DNA of 64,000 nt from Theropithecus gelada. Taxonomy: Eukaryota; Chordata; Mammalia; Primates; Cercopithecidae. The notes under the pieces are model-generated. The model was given only the letters and a program-made list of their open reading frames with translations. It did no database searches and was not told the DNA's origin. The stretch's first letter is position 1; every line of letters starts with the position of its first letter. The stretch lies in NCBI RefSeq assembly GCF_003255815.1, contig NC_037674.1, positions 24,378,324-24,442,323 of the forward strand, read 5' to 3'. Position numbers and translations under genes: made by a program. Shown one piece after another: positions 1-12,900 of the stretch.

Positions 1-593
1 TAATTCATTAATGCCACTGGAATCTAGAATGCCTTTACATGAATATACCTCAGTGTACTTATCCTTTGCACCACTGATGAGACACCTGAGTTGTTTCGGA
101 GTTTTGCTACTAAGAACACTATTACTGTTGACACTGATACACAGACACATGAATGAGCATACATGTATATGTAAGTTTCTCTACGGTGAATACTGCCAGA
201 ACTTAGGGGATGCACATATCCAACTTTACTTGATGCCCAATCATTTTCAAAGGTACTTAATAGACAGTTATACTCCAACAATAGTATATTCACCCAATGA
301 TCCATATATTCATTAAATACTTTACATTATCATCCAGACTGTACCTAATCTGTTGGGTATAAAATGGTGGCTCATTGTGGATTTTAATTAGTATGTTCCT
401 GCTTAATAATGAGGCTGATCTTTTTTTTTTTTCTTTTTTGCTTTTAGCCACAAGTGTTTTCCCTTCTGTGAAATTTTTATTAATATTACTTTTGAATTAT
501 CTGACTTCTGCCATTTTTCCGAGTTGTATTTCTTATTTCACAAATTATAATTGCAGCAAGACATTCCAAAAAACAAAAAACCAGACTTTCTTT

Positions 594-892
594 TTTTTTT
601 TTTTTTTTGAGATGGAGTCTCGCTCTGTTGCCCAGGCTGGAGTACAGTGGCCGGATCTCAGCTCACTGCAAGCTCCGCCTCCCGGGTTCACGCCATTCTC
701 CTGCCTCAGCCTCCTGAGTAGCTGGGACTACAGGCGCCCGCCACCTCGCCCGGCTAATTTTTTGTATTTTTTAGTAGAGACGGGGTTTCACCGTGTTTGC
801 CAGGATGGTCTCGATCTCCTGACCTCGTGATCCACCCGTCTCGGCCTCCCAAAGTGCTGGGATTACAGGCTTGAGCCACAGCGCCCGGCCCC
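594..892 (-). mobile_element. Young AluY (Old World monkey type)
   Basis: A full-length inverted Alu with a T-rich start. It is bounded by perfect 15-bp repeats AACCAGACTTTCTTT at 579-593 and 893-907. It carries the GCAGTGGCCGGATCTC state (GATCCGGCCACTGC on the Alu strand) and CTTGAGCCAC near the head, both typical of cercopithecid AluY lineages. Confidence 0.92.
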
Positions 893-1189
893 AACCAGAC
901 TTTCTTTGAACAAATTACAAGTTTTCCTTTTTCCACATTTCTGCCCATTCATAATTTTTATACAACACTGATTTAATTTTGAGTTGTACTCTGCTTAATA
1001 TGACGTCATGTTATGACAAGTCTTCATAATTATAAGATGACTCCTTATTATTCCACTGAGCGGGTGTCCTGTACTTAGAGTAGTGTCCAAGCAGGACTTG
1101 TTACCTGCTACTAGTGGACACTATGAAAGCTTCAGTACTTTTGCTGCACTGCGGCAATATGCACCTTTAATCAAATAGCCCCCTCTCTT

Positions 1190-1870
1190 TCTAGGGGGAG
1201 GCTCCATTTGGACACATTCATAGGAATGAAATGGCTGGGTCCAAAGAAAAAATCCTATATTCCTGCAAAATTGTTTAGCCTACCAGCACAGTGTTCCATG
1301 GGACCCAAGGACAGGGTGGGATCATTCTCTTATCGATTCATGTTAATTCTTTATACATCTCATGCTAATCCTTTGTCAGTTATATACATGGTAAAAGTCT
1401 TTTCCAAGTTGGGGCCTATTCTTTCACTTACTTTTAATAAACAGAAATTCTTAATTTTAGAAACAGTTCCCTCCCTGCAGTCATAAAGTTATCTGCCTAT
1501 ATTTTCTTCTATCATTGGGCTTCCCTACGTCCTTAATCAATCTGAAATAGATTTGCATGGGGCACAAATCGGCAACGCTCTTTCTGTCATCTTCCATATA
1601 CACGTGTTTTCATACACATGTGGGGTCTGTTTCTAGGCTCTCTGTTCTGTTTGACTTTTGTATACTGCATTGACAAAATAAATCTATAGGAATTAAGACG
1701 GCTGTATAAGTTTCCATATCTAGAGGAAAAGTTCTTTTCCAGGGATGTCTTGGGTCTTCTGAGACCACTGTTCCTTTATTTTAGAATTAGTTTATCAAGC
1801 TTCCCCAAAATTACTTTGAACATGATATTTAGGTTTTTCTTAATGTCCCATAATAAAGACCTATCACTTT
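1190..1870 (-). mobile_element. Ancient L1 (L1M/HAL1-like) remnant
   Basis: The plus strand reads like the reverse complement of an old L1 ORF2/3' region, with phrases such as CCTTTGTCAGTTATAT, AGAAATTCTTAATTTTAG and AGAATTAGTTTATCAA in the expected order. It is heavily diverged, and the right end is cut by the following Alu. Confidence 0.65.
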
Positions 1871-1871
1871 C

Positions 1872-2169
1872 TTTTTTATTTTTCTTTCAAGACAGAGTCT
1901 TGCTTGGTTGCCAGGCTGGAATGCAGTGATGCAATCTCAGCTCACTGCAACCTCCGCCTCCCAGGTTCAAGTGATTCTCCTACCTCAGCCTCCCAAGTAG
2001 CTGGACTACAGGCACCTGCCACCAAACAGAGCTGATTTTTGTATTTTTTAGTAGAGATGGGGTTTCACCATATTGGCCAGGGTGGTCTTGAACTCCTGGC
2101 TTCAAGTGATCTGTCTGCCTCGGCCTTCCAAAATGCTGGGATTACAGGTGTGAGCCACCACACCCAGCC
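1872..2169 (-). mobile_element. Alu (older, J/S-like), inverted
   Basis: It runs from a T-rich start through GACAGAGTCTTGCTTGG to CACCACACCCAGCC, a full-length dimer with many substitutions at former CpG sites. Confidence 0.9.
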
Positions 2170-3768
2170 TAGTCTTACTATTTTCTGCCTACACATCCCA
2201 TACGTCTTCTCTAAGATTTCCAGAAACTCTCTTTTTCAGTGTTATTGTTAATGACATCTTTGTTTTAAATTTTGTGGGTGGAAAACTGAAATGCAATTAA
2301 CTTTTGTATATTATATTAGATCCAGCCATCTTATTATAAACTCTTTTTAAATAATGAGCTTGTGTTCAAATGTAAAAATTTGTTACAAATGGAAAGACAT
2401 TCCTAATAAACTATAATATTTAATTTGATCTCTGCTTGATACCAATTAATCCTCAGAAATTAAAAACTTAACTGAAGAATAAAAATACTGATAGAATTAC
2501 AATCCTTGAACTTGAAAACTAAAAATAAAAATACTAATAGGATGTACAATATGTAATATTCTATCCAAATTCACCTTTATCTTTTCATTTTCTAATTACT
2601 ATGCCTCAGAGTGTCTTTGTGGTTAAAATAACAAGCAACATAAAGAAGGATATTTTAAAGCCTTCCCAGGGTTAAAAGCACATAGCAACGGGTCACTATG
2701 ACTAAAGACAACCAAACCAGAAAACTTTGTAATATATTACATTGTGATTCTTTTCCATAGCCACTCCAAGTATTTGTCAGTCTGTTAATCTCAAAGATGC
2801 ATGCCTTTATGCTTTAACCACACAATAACTGTACTATCAGCAAGACTTTTTAAACTGATTTTCAGATCCTTTCTCTGCTCCTAATAGATCTAAGCAACCG
2901 TAAAAAGAAAAATAGATCTCCAAAAGAAAAGGTATAACCTAAGTGAAAAAAGCATAAGCCATCTTATTCATTTCAACTCAGACCTCATTTGAATGGAGGC
3001 TGTACAGAGATAGAAAAGCTAATTATGACTTTGAATGGATCTTGGTCTTGGATCATGAACAAAGACTGTTTACTAGTGTCACTGACTATGGATGAGAGGA
3101 GATAAACATCTACTCTACAGATAATAAACTGAGATCAAGGATACAAAGCGAAATTTCATAATATAAACTGCAAAAAATAGCACATTGTAAGAATATTAAT
3201 TCTTGTCTATTACCAGGTGAAAGCTTTTTTATTTAATGCCTGTACAGTCCTCTAAAAATGTTTGACAAAATGATATTTGACTAGTTCAAAATTTGTACTT
3301 AACAGGATATAGATGACATACATAGGTTTGGTTCAGATCTACGCCAAAATATGCCATAGAAAATTTGCTAAGTTCTTTCTATGAAGATGTATAGGATATT
3401 AGGATGTTTTATAAAGGGTTTTAATCTAGTTATAAAAACATGTACAATTTTAATTTCAACCAAAATGAGCTCCTCAAATTTCTATAGTATCTGCAAAATT
3501 CCATCTCTGGTTCCTGAACTACTCCATTATTACAAAAGGAAAAGGACACCTTAAACCCGCCCAAAATTGTACACAAGGCAAGCAAGCAAATTGAAAGAAC
3601 ATTAAGGATACAGATTGCTTTATCCTTCCTAGAGAATTTCACAAAGTGGCAGGACAAATGAAAGGATGAAAGTCTACAATTCTGACAAGCGGTACAGACC
3701 ACAATTATAAAGTGACAAATGAAAAAAGATCAAAATCAGTGATGCACATGTAAGAACCCTTGCCTTAC

Positions 3769-3904
3769 CAGTTTGCTGTGAAGCATCTACCAGAAGCACA
3801 ATTTTTGATCGACTATCGGGACCTGCTGCACTGGTTTCTTTCTGAGTAGCTACATTTTTCACCAGCGGCCTTTTGCTTTTTATATGCTGTTGTAAAAGTT
3901 GTTG
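3769..3904 (-). CDS. SECISBP2L: SECISBP2L coding exon 4 (residues 177-222)
   Basis: This 136-nt exon follows a long T-rich tract and ATCAG acceptor, starts with two Gln codons (QQLLQQHIKS) and ends ACTG|GTAAGG. It has 45 codons plus one base, so the next exon (outside the window) enters in phase 1. The segment is basic at first (K-S-K-R-P-L-V-K) and then S/D-rich. K-E-T-S-A-A-G appears where I recall K-E-T-N-A-A-G in human. The upstream frame is open for about ten codons into the intron, so the acceptor is set by homology and by the splice signal. Confidence 0.94.
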
Positions 3905-6900
3905 CTGATTTAAAAAAAACAAAAAACACACAACTATTCAATGTACTAAACATTATAAAATACACACCTATTACAAAATACAGCTAAGTATATGTTCAAA
4001 ATTCTTGGCTTCCATGGGGCAATAGTATTAGGGTTTCATGAAATACCTGCAGCAAAGCATAATAGGCTAAACAATGTATTATACACACATTTATACACTT
4101 TTTCAAATAACAGCATAAGTATGATTAATAAATGAATTCATTTTTAACTGCTACTTGTATTTTTTATTTTCTCAGTCAAAAAGTAATTAATAGCAAGGGT
4201 ATAATAATGTCATATAAGCGGTATAATAATGTCATATAAGTATGATTAATAAACGAATTCATTTTTAACTGCTACTTGTATTTTTTATTTTCTCAGTCAA
4301 AAAGTAATTAACAGCAGGGGTATAATAATGTCATATAAGGGGTTGTAAATTTCTTTAAAAAGGTAACTTATTGCAAAGTAAATTTTAGTTTCAGAAAAGC
4401 AATGACATGAAAAATGATTTCTGCTTCAGAATTCAAAAAGAAAATATAAAAAAGTTGATCCTGTCAGGGCACAGTGGTTCACACCCATTATCCCAAACTC
4501 CTGGGCTCCTAGGCTGGAAGATCACTTGAGGTCAGAAGTTTGGGACCAGCCTGGGCAACATACAGACCCCCGATCGCTACCAAAAAAAAAAAAAGACATC
4601 AGTAGTCTCAGCTACCCAGGAAGCTGAGGCAGAAGGATCACTTGAGCCCAGGAGTTTGAGATAACAGTAAAAAATGATGGCTCCACCGTACTCCAGCCTG
4701 GCTGACAGAGCAAGACCCTGTCAATCAATCAATCAATATTAAAAAACTGATCTCTTCCTTTACTTTTAAAAATATAAGTATTCATCACTTCATAGCAACT
4801 TACACAATAGAACTCTGAATTTAACTTCTTGAACTTCCTAAACTGACGTGCTGGGAATGTATCCTGAGAAATCATGTTCCTTCAACATCTGGAAATTTTA
4901 TACTACTATCTTATTTCCAACACTTTTTTTTTTCATTCTGAGTTCCCAAAAGGATATTCCTTGACCAAGAATGTTTCCATGAACAAAAACTAAAAGCTTT
5001 TGAAAGCAATCTCTGCTGCTTGTATTTCAATTTTTAGAAATTATACGAGGAGGCAGCAAAGACTTCACTGAAGAAATTGGGCTAATGGAATCTAGGGAAA
5101 GCATCAACTCCTTGATGATGTACTCGTAAGATATGTCTAAGATGTACCTCTTCTATCAGCTAAAAAGTGCTAACTTAGAAACATGTTCCTTCTTCCCATT
5201 AGCTTTGACAATAAGGCTTCAACTGTAAAATAGCCTTTTAAGTTAAAAAGTTAACTAAAATTAAATCTTAATTCTCTTGTGAGTCTAAGCCTTCATTTCT
5301 TTTTCTTTTTTTTTTTTTTTACTTAGTCAAAAGGTTGGTACTGAATAACTGGTTTCACATATTTATCTTTCATTTTCTTCAGTCCTAGGAGACCCTTATT
5401 CATATAAAAGTAAAGCATCTCTTAAATAATAAACTGCTATTCCTACTAAAAATTCACAGATTAAAAACAATAAAGTTGAAGGGATCTAATGAATCACAAA
5501 TGTTCTTTTCCATAATGTCTCCTGCTAACTTTTGAATATAGCTTTTGGGGTTTGTTTTTTTTTTTTTTGAGACAGGGTATCACTCTGTCACCTAGGCTGG
5601 AGTGCAGTGGTGCTATCTCAGCTCACTGCAGTCTTGACCTCCTGGGCTCAATTGATCTTCCCACCTCAGCCTCCCAAGTAGCTAGAGCTACAGGCATGCA
5701 CTAACATGCCCAGTTAATTTCTGTATTTTTGTTAGAGATGGGGTTTCACCATGTTGCCCAGACTGGTCTCAAACTCCTGGGCTCAAGCGACTAGCCTGCC
5801 TTGACCTCCCAAAGTGCTGGGATTATAGGTGTGCACCACTGCACCTGGCCAATTGAAATATCTTGAAATGAATTAGCCATTCATCACAGCTAGCACAAGA
5901 TCCACACTAATCACTTATGAAGGCTGGTGTTACCATGCAATTTTTATCCCTAAATTAATTTGTAAATATTTCTGCCTTATGTTATGTAAAACTCTCTAAA
6001 GGGAACATGAAAATGATTATCAATCACACCACGATTAAGAATGAGGAATAAACAACACAAAGAAAATTATTTTAAGAATTACATACCCTTTACCATTTCA
6101 CAATGGGAACAGTATGTTTTATAGCAAATTCAGCATTAACAGTCAATCAACCCAAGTAGCAACTTACTTATACTAATATAAGTAATATCAAATTTAAAAG
6201 CCAATCAAGACCAGACACTTACTTTTGGGACCACTGATCCTCTGTTACTGTTTCTGTTTCGATGACTGGACAATGGGAAGACCTGTCCAAGCTGACTTGG
6301 ACGCTCAGTGCATTCTGTGGTGATAGCATTTACAGTATTTGCAGCTTGAAAGGTGTTGGAGTAAGGTGTAGGAAAAGGATGATAGAAACCCATAACCTGG
6401 GCACATGGTGCTGGCATCAGCTGATAATATGTATACTCTGTAGAAACAGGTGGCTGAGCAGATATAATGGGGTAGGCAAAGTATGGTCCAGTAGGGTTTG
6501 GATTGGGTTGCTGCCATCGTATATCATTGTTATATAAAGGAAACTGTCTGTAAAACCAAATCAAAGAAGAACAAATCTACTGAAAAGTCTAAAAAATCCA
6601 CTAAAGCAAAATCTCTTATACTAATAGAAGACAAAACAGTACAGAACAGTGGCTTTGTGATAATTTTGGGAAAGGAGACAAACTATCATCATCTTATACA
6701 TTTTTTTGCTACAGAGATCATTATGTACATGTAGTAACAATGTAAACAACAGTATAAACGAACCCAACCTGATGGTTTTACAGTATTCCACGTACCAGTA
6801 TAGTTTGTAACTCTGCCTTCAACTTCCTCAAGATATTTCTGCCTAAAAGTTAAACACCTAGCTACTGGATCTACCAACAATGGCAGTCCAAAGTTCCCAT

Positions 6901-9900
6901 TCAAGGTAAACAACTGTGACAGCCTTCTGTAAAGAACAGAGTAAAGTGACCATTGTGTAAGGTGACCGTTACAAAGGGTGATTTAATTCCTCCACCTCTC
7001 ATTCTTCAGCTCAATCCCAGAGCCTACTCCTCCTCCTCTCATACTCCCCTAATCACTTGGCCAAGTCCAGCTCTTTTCCTGGCTCCCCTCCTGGCAACAG
7101 AAGCAGGCTCTGGGTCCAAGGGAAAGAAGAGAAGAGGCAAATCTGTTCACGGACATCTTCAGCGGTGGAGCTGCTTCTAGTGTAGTTCATATAAAACACT
7201 AGCAAAATTCTTCCTATCCCAGCAGCCCCCCACCAAATCAATACAGGGTCCTAGGGAGTAGGGAGCTGAAGCATAGAGCTTTTCCTCATTACTCCCATGA
7301 CAAAGCAAAACAGTAAAATGTTCACGGCCATATTCCTAAAAATATTTTTAAAATAATCTGTTGGCTGGTTTACTCATGAATTCACAAAGATCATTTGGTA
7401 AACCAAGAAAATCAGTTAAGTTTATCATACTGTATACGTGACCATTTTTTCAAATAGAAAAATAGTATTATTAAATTTAGTTTCATGAATCAGTTTGCAC
7501 ATTATCCAATATAGGCAAAGATATTTAATATAATACTAACTTCAGTTGAAAATGATTCCTTAGTTCCTACTATTTGTCTAACCCTCAAGACTCTTTATTA
7601 AGAGTCTCAGAATATTAACTTGAACACTTAATATCTGAGTAGTTGAATGGCCTTATATACCATACATCCACAATTTCTCAAAGAATGTGCACTGGCACAC
7701 TAGTGTGCAACAATGGTTTAGAGATGGGGTAGAAATATTGATTGCCTCAGCCCTCAGGAATGACAGAGCCTATAGCCAGTCACCAGCTGTCTCATCGTGT
7801 GACATAACTTGAAAAAGGCTGAAAGTACTTTTATACAGCAATAAAATAAACTCTACCAATGAAGTGCTCATCACTCAGACAGTGTAAGCAGGGTTAGAAT
7901 GGCTATCATGACTATCATAAGTAACACCCTAACCACTAAGTTACACATGACCTAATTGCGGGCAATTTTGCTAAATCATCCTGTAACTATATCACAGACA
8001 TAAATTTAAACTAAAATCTGAGTCTAGAAATATTAATATATACTAACCATGACAGCTTCAAAGTTAAGGACTATTGCTTGGTATTTTCTTTTACACCAGA
8101 GACTGTCTTGGTAGCTATGAGATTAGATGTTTAATCTCAAAAAAAAAAAAAAAAAAAAAGGTGTTGTTCACCTCTGAATATTTTATTTCTCCCTCTGAGC
8201 TGACTTACTTCAAATAAATTTCAATGACTTACTGAAGGAGACATAGCCTAAGAATTCAATTTTCCCTTAGAAAAAATAAGAAACTAATCCATATTAACAA
8301 TTTCCAAATTTCAGTATCATTTTATTTATTCCTCTTAATAGAGAAACGATTAAAGTCTAAAAGTTACAAAAGAAAAATATTAAGTGCACTTTGTCAGCTT
8401 TTATAGCCACCCCCACGAAAAAGAAAATAAAAATAAACAAATTACCTATTAGACTGGTTTTCCTGCACAAATGGGTAACAGGTAATCAGGTAGCTGGGAA
8501 TTGGAGTTGGTTCTACACCAGAAACACTTCCGTTATCATTTGGGAGAGCCATCGGGATCATAAATGTATCAGGACTCTTCTTCTGGGGAATAAATGGCTC
8601 TACCTCAGCTGACAGCTTGACATTCTTCAAAGAGAAAGTAGAATACATTAACAACAAGCGAGCAAGCAACTTCCTACAAATTCACAATTTAACAACAGAA
8701 GAGTCAGTCCTTATAAACAGTAATTAGGTCTCTTCTCAGCATTCATAAAACATCCAAAAGGAAGAGCAATGTCAATTTTAAAATAACTGAATAATGATCA
8801 AGTTATTTAGACAAAGCCACCAAATAAGGAAAATAAATCAAATGTTACATTTCAATGTAATTAAAGCTGTTAAAACAATCAAGAAAATACAGAAGTCATA
8901 CATCAGGGTCTAAAAATGAAGTTGGTAGTAAGAGATGTAGCTCTTCAGACAATGTGTTTTTAACTCATTTTGTTGGGGGAAAAATTGAACAAAATTATGA
9001 AGGATAATTAATACTCTATATTTGTTTCAACAGTCTTAAAAGTTGACTATTTCTGTCCATTTCTGGAAATTAGATCGGTATCATTAAAAGAAAAGAAAAT
9101 GTCTAAGATGAAAAAATACTTAACATTAAGAAGAAAATATCTGCACAGTTACACTGGGGAAAAGATGAGTACTTCAGTTTCCCAGTACACATCTGAGTAA
9201 ACTAAAGTAATCCAAGATATGTAATCCATTTTAGTTTACTTTGTATCTTTTCTTATAAGAAATCTATACAGCTTTAAAAGACACTTAAAAAAACAAAACA
9301 AAACAAAAAAAACCCTGTAGTATTTAGAGATGCACACATGGGCGACAAAACTGTAAAGAAAAGTAAATAAAATCCATAAAAGTCAGGATAGGACTTATTC
9401 TTAGCAAAGAGAGTTGTGATTAAGAGGCATCTGGAGAGCTTCCAGGGTGCCTGGCAAAGTTTTATATTCTAACCAGGATAAAATTTACAAGGTGTTTGTC
9501 CTGTAACAATTCATCAAGCTGTACATTGGTTTTATGCAGTTTCTATATGTTATAGTTAACAACAAATTTAACATTTTAAATTATTTTTTGAAATCCTTAA
9601 GTACATTCTGTAAAAAATCATATAAATATAACATCAAATGATATGAACATGTTTTAATGAAACCAGTAAGTGAAATGCAAGTTAATGTTTTTAACTACTC
9701 TAAAAAATTACCTTAAAAGCCACGGCCCTAGCCAGAACTCTTCCCCAACAAACCCACTAGGGTGATAGTTATTAGAAGCTCCCATCAAAGCATAGTTTTA
9801 AGAATAAATTTCATGCTTCTCACAAAAGCAGTTAGTAAGGAATCCAAGTAAAAAATCTGAAGATGAGATATGCTCATTTGTTTCAGAAAAATTAAGTTAT

Positions 9901-12900
9901 CTAAAAAGTTCACTGTAAATACTCATAAATGCTTGTTAAAAGGGATGGGGATGGTAAAATCTGAACTGTACAGCAGTATTAATTCAGTATCCTTCCTCCC
10001 CACCTGATTTGAGGTTTACATTTGTACAATTAACCAAATCAGAAGTAGATATGCTATAATAATAATATAAATAGTAGTGAATTGAAGTTGGTTTCTTAAA
10101 GATTAACATAAGAGGCAAAAACATCTTCAAACTCTAATGATACAAGCTAGTAATTTTCACTCTGTGATATTCATTAGAACCCAAACTCACTTATATAGGA
10201 CACAATATATCAAAACAATAAATATTTCCCCAATTAGGAAAAAGAAAAGCCGACTTACAGCAATAATACAAAGATAATGGAAGCTTGCTTTATACAGTTC
10301 ACACATATATGCCGAAGAAAAGAAACTGAAATCACGTTTTAACTGCACTAAAAATATAATTTTTAGGATTTTTTTTTAAGGGTCTCACTCTGCCATGGGG
10401 TGGGGATGGGGGCAGGGTGCAGTGGTATGATCATGGCTCATTGCAGCCTCAATCTCCTGGACTCAAGTGATCCTCCTGCCTCAGCCTCCCAAATAGTTAG
10501 GACTACAGGTGCACATTACCACACCCAGCAAACTTTTTAATGTAGAGATGGGGATTTGCCATGTTTCCCAGGCTGTTCTTGAACTCCTGGGCTCAAGTGA
10601 TCCTCCCACCTCGGCCTCCCAAAGTGCTGGGATTATACGCATGAGCCTGGTCAGGATTTCTTTTGAAAACGAAAAAGTCCTTTACGACATATGAGAACTC
10701 ACTGAGCAGTTTTATAAATCTGAGCTAGTAGACTTTCAGGGTTTTTTTCCAGCACGGTATATGGGTACATCAAATTATCAGTCTTAACCACACTAATATA
10801 ATTATAAATAAATAATTTTAAAATAACACTTTTCCTGACCTCTCCCCCAGAAAAACATCAACTCATAAATTACCTTGGTAGCAATAAATTCAAATTCTTG
10901 CTCAGGTCGAAAGTTGCAAAAAATTTTTACACCCCACTTCATTTGTACTTTATAAAAGGTTTTATAAACTTAGGCAACCTACTGTTTAAAAGGTATTCTG
11001 TATAATTCAAAACTAATGTCTGTACATACATACAGTATGTGCCTTTAAATATTAAAGTTTGTATTGGCTTATATTCTAAGTGCAATTCTAGATATCAGAG
11101 CTCAACAATAAAACTCACAAACACTAAAATGATCCTTTGTTTTTAGCACAAAAAAAAAAGAGAGAGAAAGAGAGAGAAGCTGCTATAGTCAACAGCTGCA
11201 CAAACAGAAGATGTCACTAGTAGGAACAGACTGGCAAACTTTCTCCTATAGCTACAACTCTGTATGGTTTCAAAAGCTGTTTATTGTGACTTTGGTGCCT
11301 TCAGTAATATACATCAAAATGCAGCATCTGCTGTTCTCAGGACTGAAAAGGAGTGTTAAGATCCCAAACTATTCTTAAAAGTCCACATACTAAAGCCCAT
11401 ATAAATAACATGTTAAATAAATAACAAATTCTGGCAGTATTTTAATTATATTAGTATAGAAATCAAAGAAAAATGCCTTGCATAGTGAACAACAAAATGT
11501 ATGAAAAAACTAGACTGGATACATTATAGAACGTTATTCCTCAGTTTGAATTTCTGTTTTGTCTCTCTACTTTCGCCAAGATCTATTTTTTAGGAATAAG
11601 AACGTTCATAGCAGGGAGTTGTCTTCACAAAGGAAATAAATATGGAATAAATGTTAACCACACTTAACAAAGTCTAATCATTCTTGTATTATTTGCTTCA
11701 CAAAAAAGCACGACTATCTACATAGTAAAACTATCATCTTTCAGAACTTATTTCAGAATTTTCCCAATTAATGAAAAAAATCATAGTCCCAGAATCATCT
11801 TTGTAAAAATATTTAAGCAGTTTCATGTTCATTTTTAATTTTGTGTATATTAACGTAAATGTCTACAAACAAAATGCCTTTGATATAAATAATCTAGAAA
11901 GTTCAAGATTCTGTCAGAGCATGAAACAAAAATATTATTTAGAAGAGTTTATTAGACAAATGTATTCAGATCATTAAGAGCCTACATAATTCAACAAATG
12001 TGCATTTAGCATACATTCCGGAAAGAGTGCTGTGCTGGACTGGGTTAGGGAAAATGGGCAAACATTACCACAAAGCACACGTCGGCAGAGAATGTACACT
12101 AAATTCCTCAGAGATGGAACCTCCAGATGAATGCAAATAATTTTCCCAGATTAAGCAATAAAAAACTGACACCCACTTAAAATCAAAACAGAAGTTGGAA
12201 CATAACGAGACACTCTCCCACAGTGAAACTCCAGAGTATGTACCACACACCCACAGAAAAAATATGACCATGGAAACCCTCCATATTCTTTCTATGTTAA
12301 AGTAAAAATAGGATATCTCAAACTTTAAGATATTTTATATCTCATGGCAAAAGATAAAATAAATGTCCTCTCAAGCGAAAAATGATTAATGTTTAAGAGA
12401 TAACTACTAGCTGTGCTGTTTTTTGATTAAAATGCCAAAACAAAACACAGTACTTATACGTGTAAGTTTTACAGGCTCCAGACAATAATGAGGAAGAAAA
12501 ACCAAAGAATTTAACTTAGATTCTGCCCATACTGGGCAGAATGTTTTGCAACCCATATTTTCCTTTTTAAAAAACAGACCACATCTAATGTTTTTTAAAT
12601 CTGATGGTTACTTTTTTAAAAAAACAGCTTTCTAGATTTAATATTAGTTTCTGAATTATTTATTACTTTGTTTTTATTATTTTCTCTTCTGATTTGATGG
12701 AGTTTCCCCTCTAACTTCTTGCCTTGGATGCTTAATTTTCATTCTCCTTGTAAACTGTTTAACAATGAAGGCATTTATGACTATGCATTTGCCTCAGAGT
12801 ATAGCTTCAGCCACATTCCATAGGTTTTTTGTTTGTTTGTTTTAGAGATGGCGTCACACTATGTTGTCCAGGCTGGAGTACGGTGGCAATTCACAGGTGT

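Larger units (their letters stand above)
1..3768 (-). other. SECISBP2L intron 4 (incomplete)
   Basis: This intron contains an AluY (594-892), an old L1 remnant (about 1190-1870) and an older Alu (1872-2169). From 2170 to 3768 I see AT-rich unique sequence with no exon. The residues expected after exon 4 are not encoded here in any frame, so the next exon is off the left edge. Confidence 0.8.
3905..6222 (-). other. SECISBP2L intron 3
   Basis: This 2318-bp intron holds a 121-bp-period tandem duplication (4119-4339), a diverged Alu (4460-4732) and a second Alu (5555-5850). The rest is AT-rich unique sequence without a recognisable feature. Confidence 0.85.

Noticed and set aside
375..830. 151-codon ORF
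   Set aside because: Most of it is a translated inverted Alu (typical Alu-derived peptide text).
1..3768. A further SECISBP2L exon in the left 3.7 kb
   Set aside because: The residues expected after exon 4 do not appear in any minus-strand frame here; the open frames at 3430-3702 and 3674-3768 are intronic.
4119..4339. CRISPR-like direct repeats
   Set aside because: Only a two-to-three-copy tandem duplication in a primate intron; no regular repeat-spacer pattern.
6262..6537. 91-codon plus-strand ORF
   Set aside because: It is the antisense shadow of SECISBP2L exon 3.
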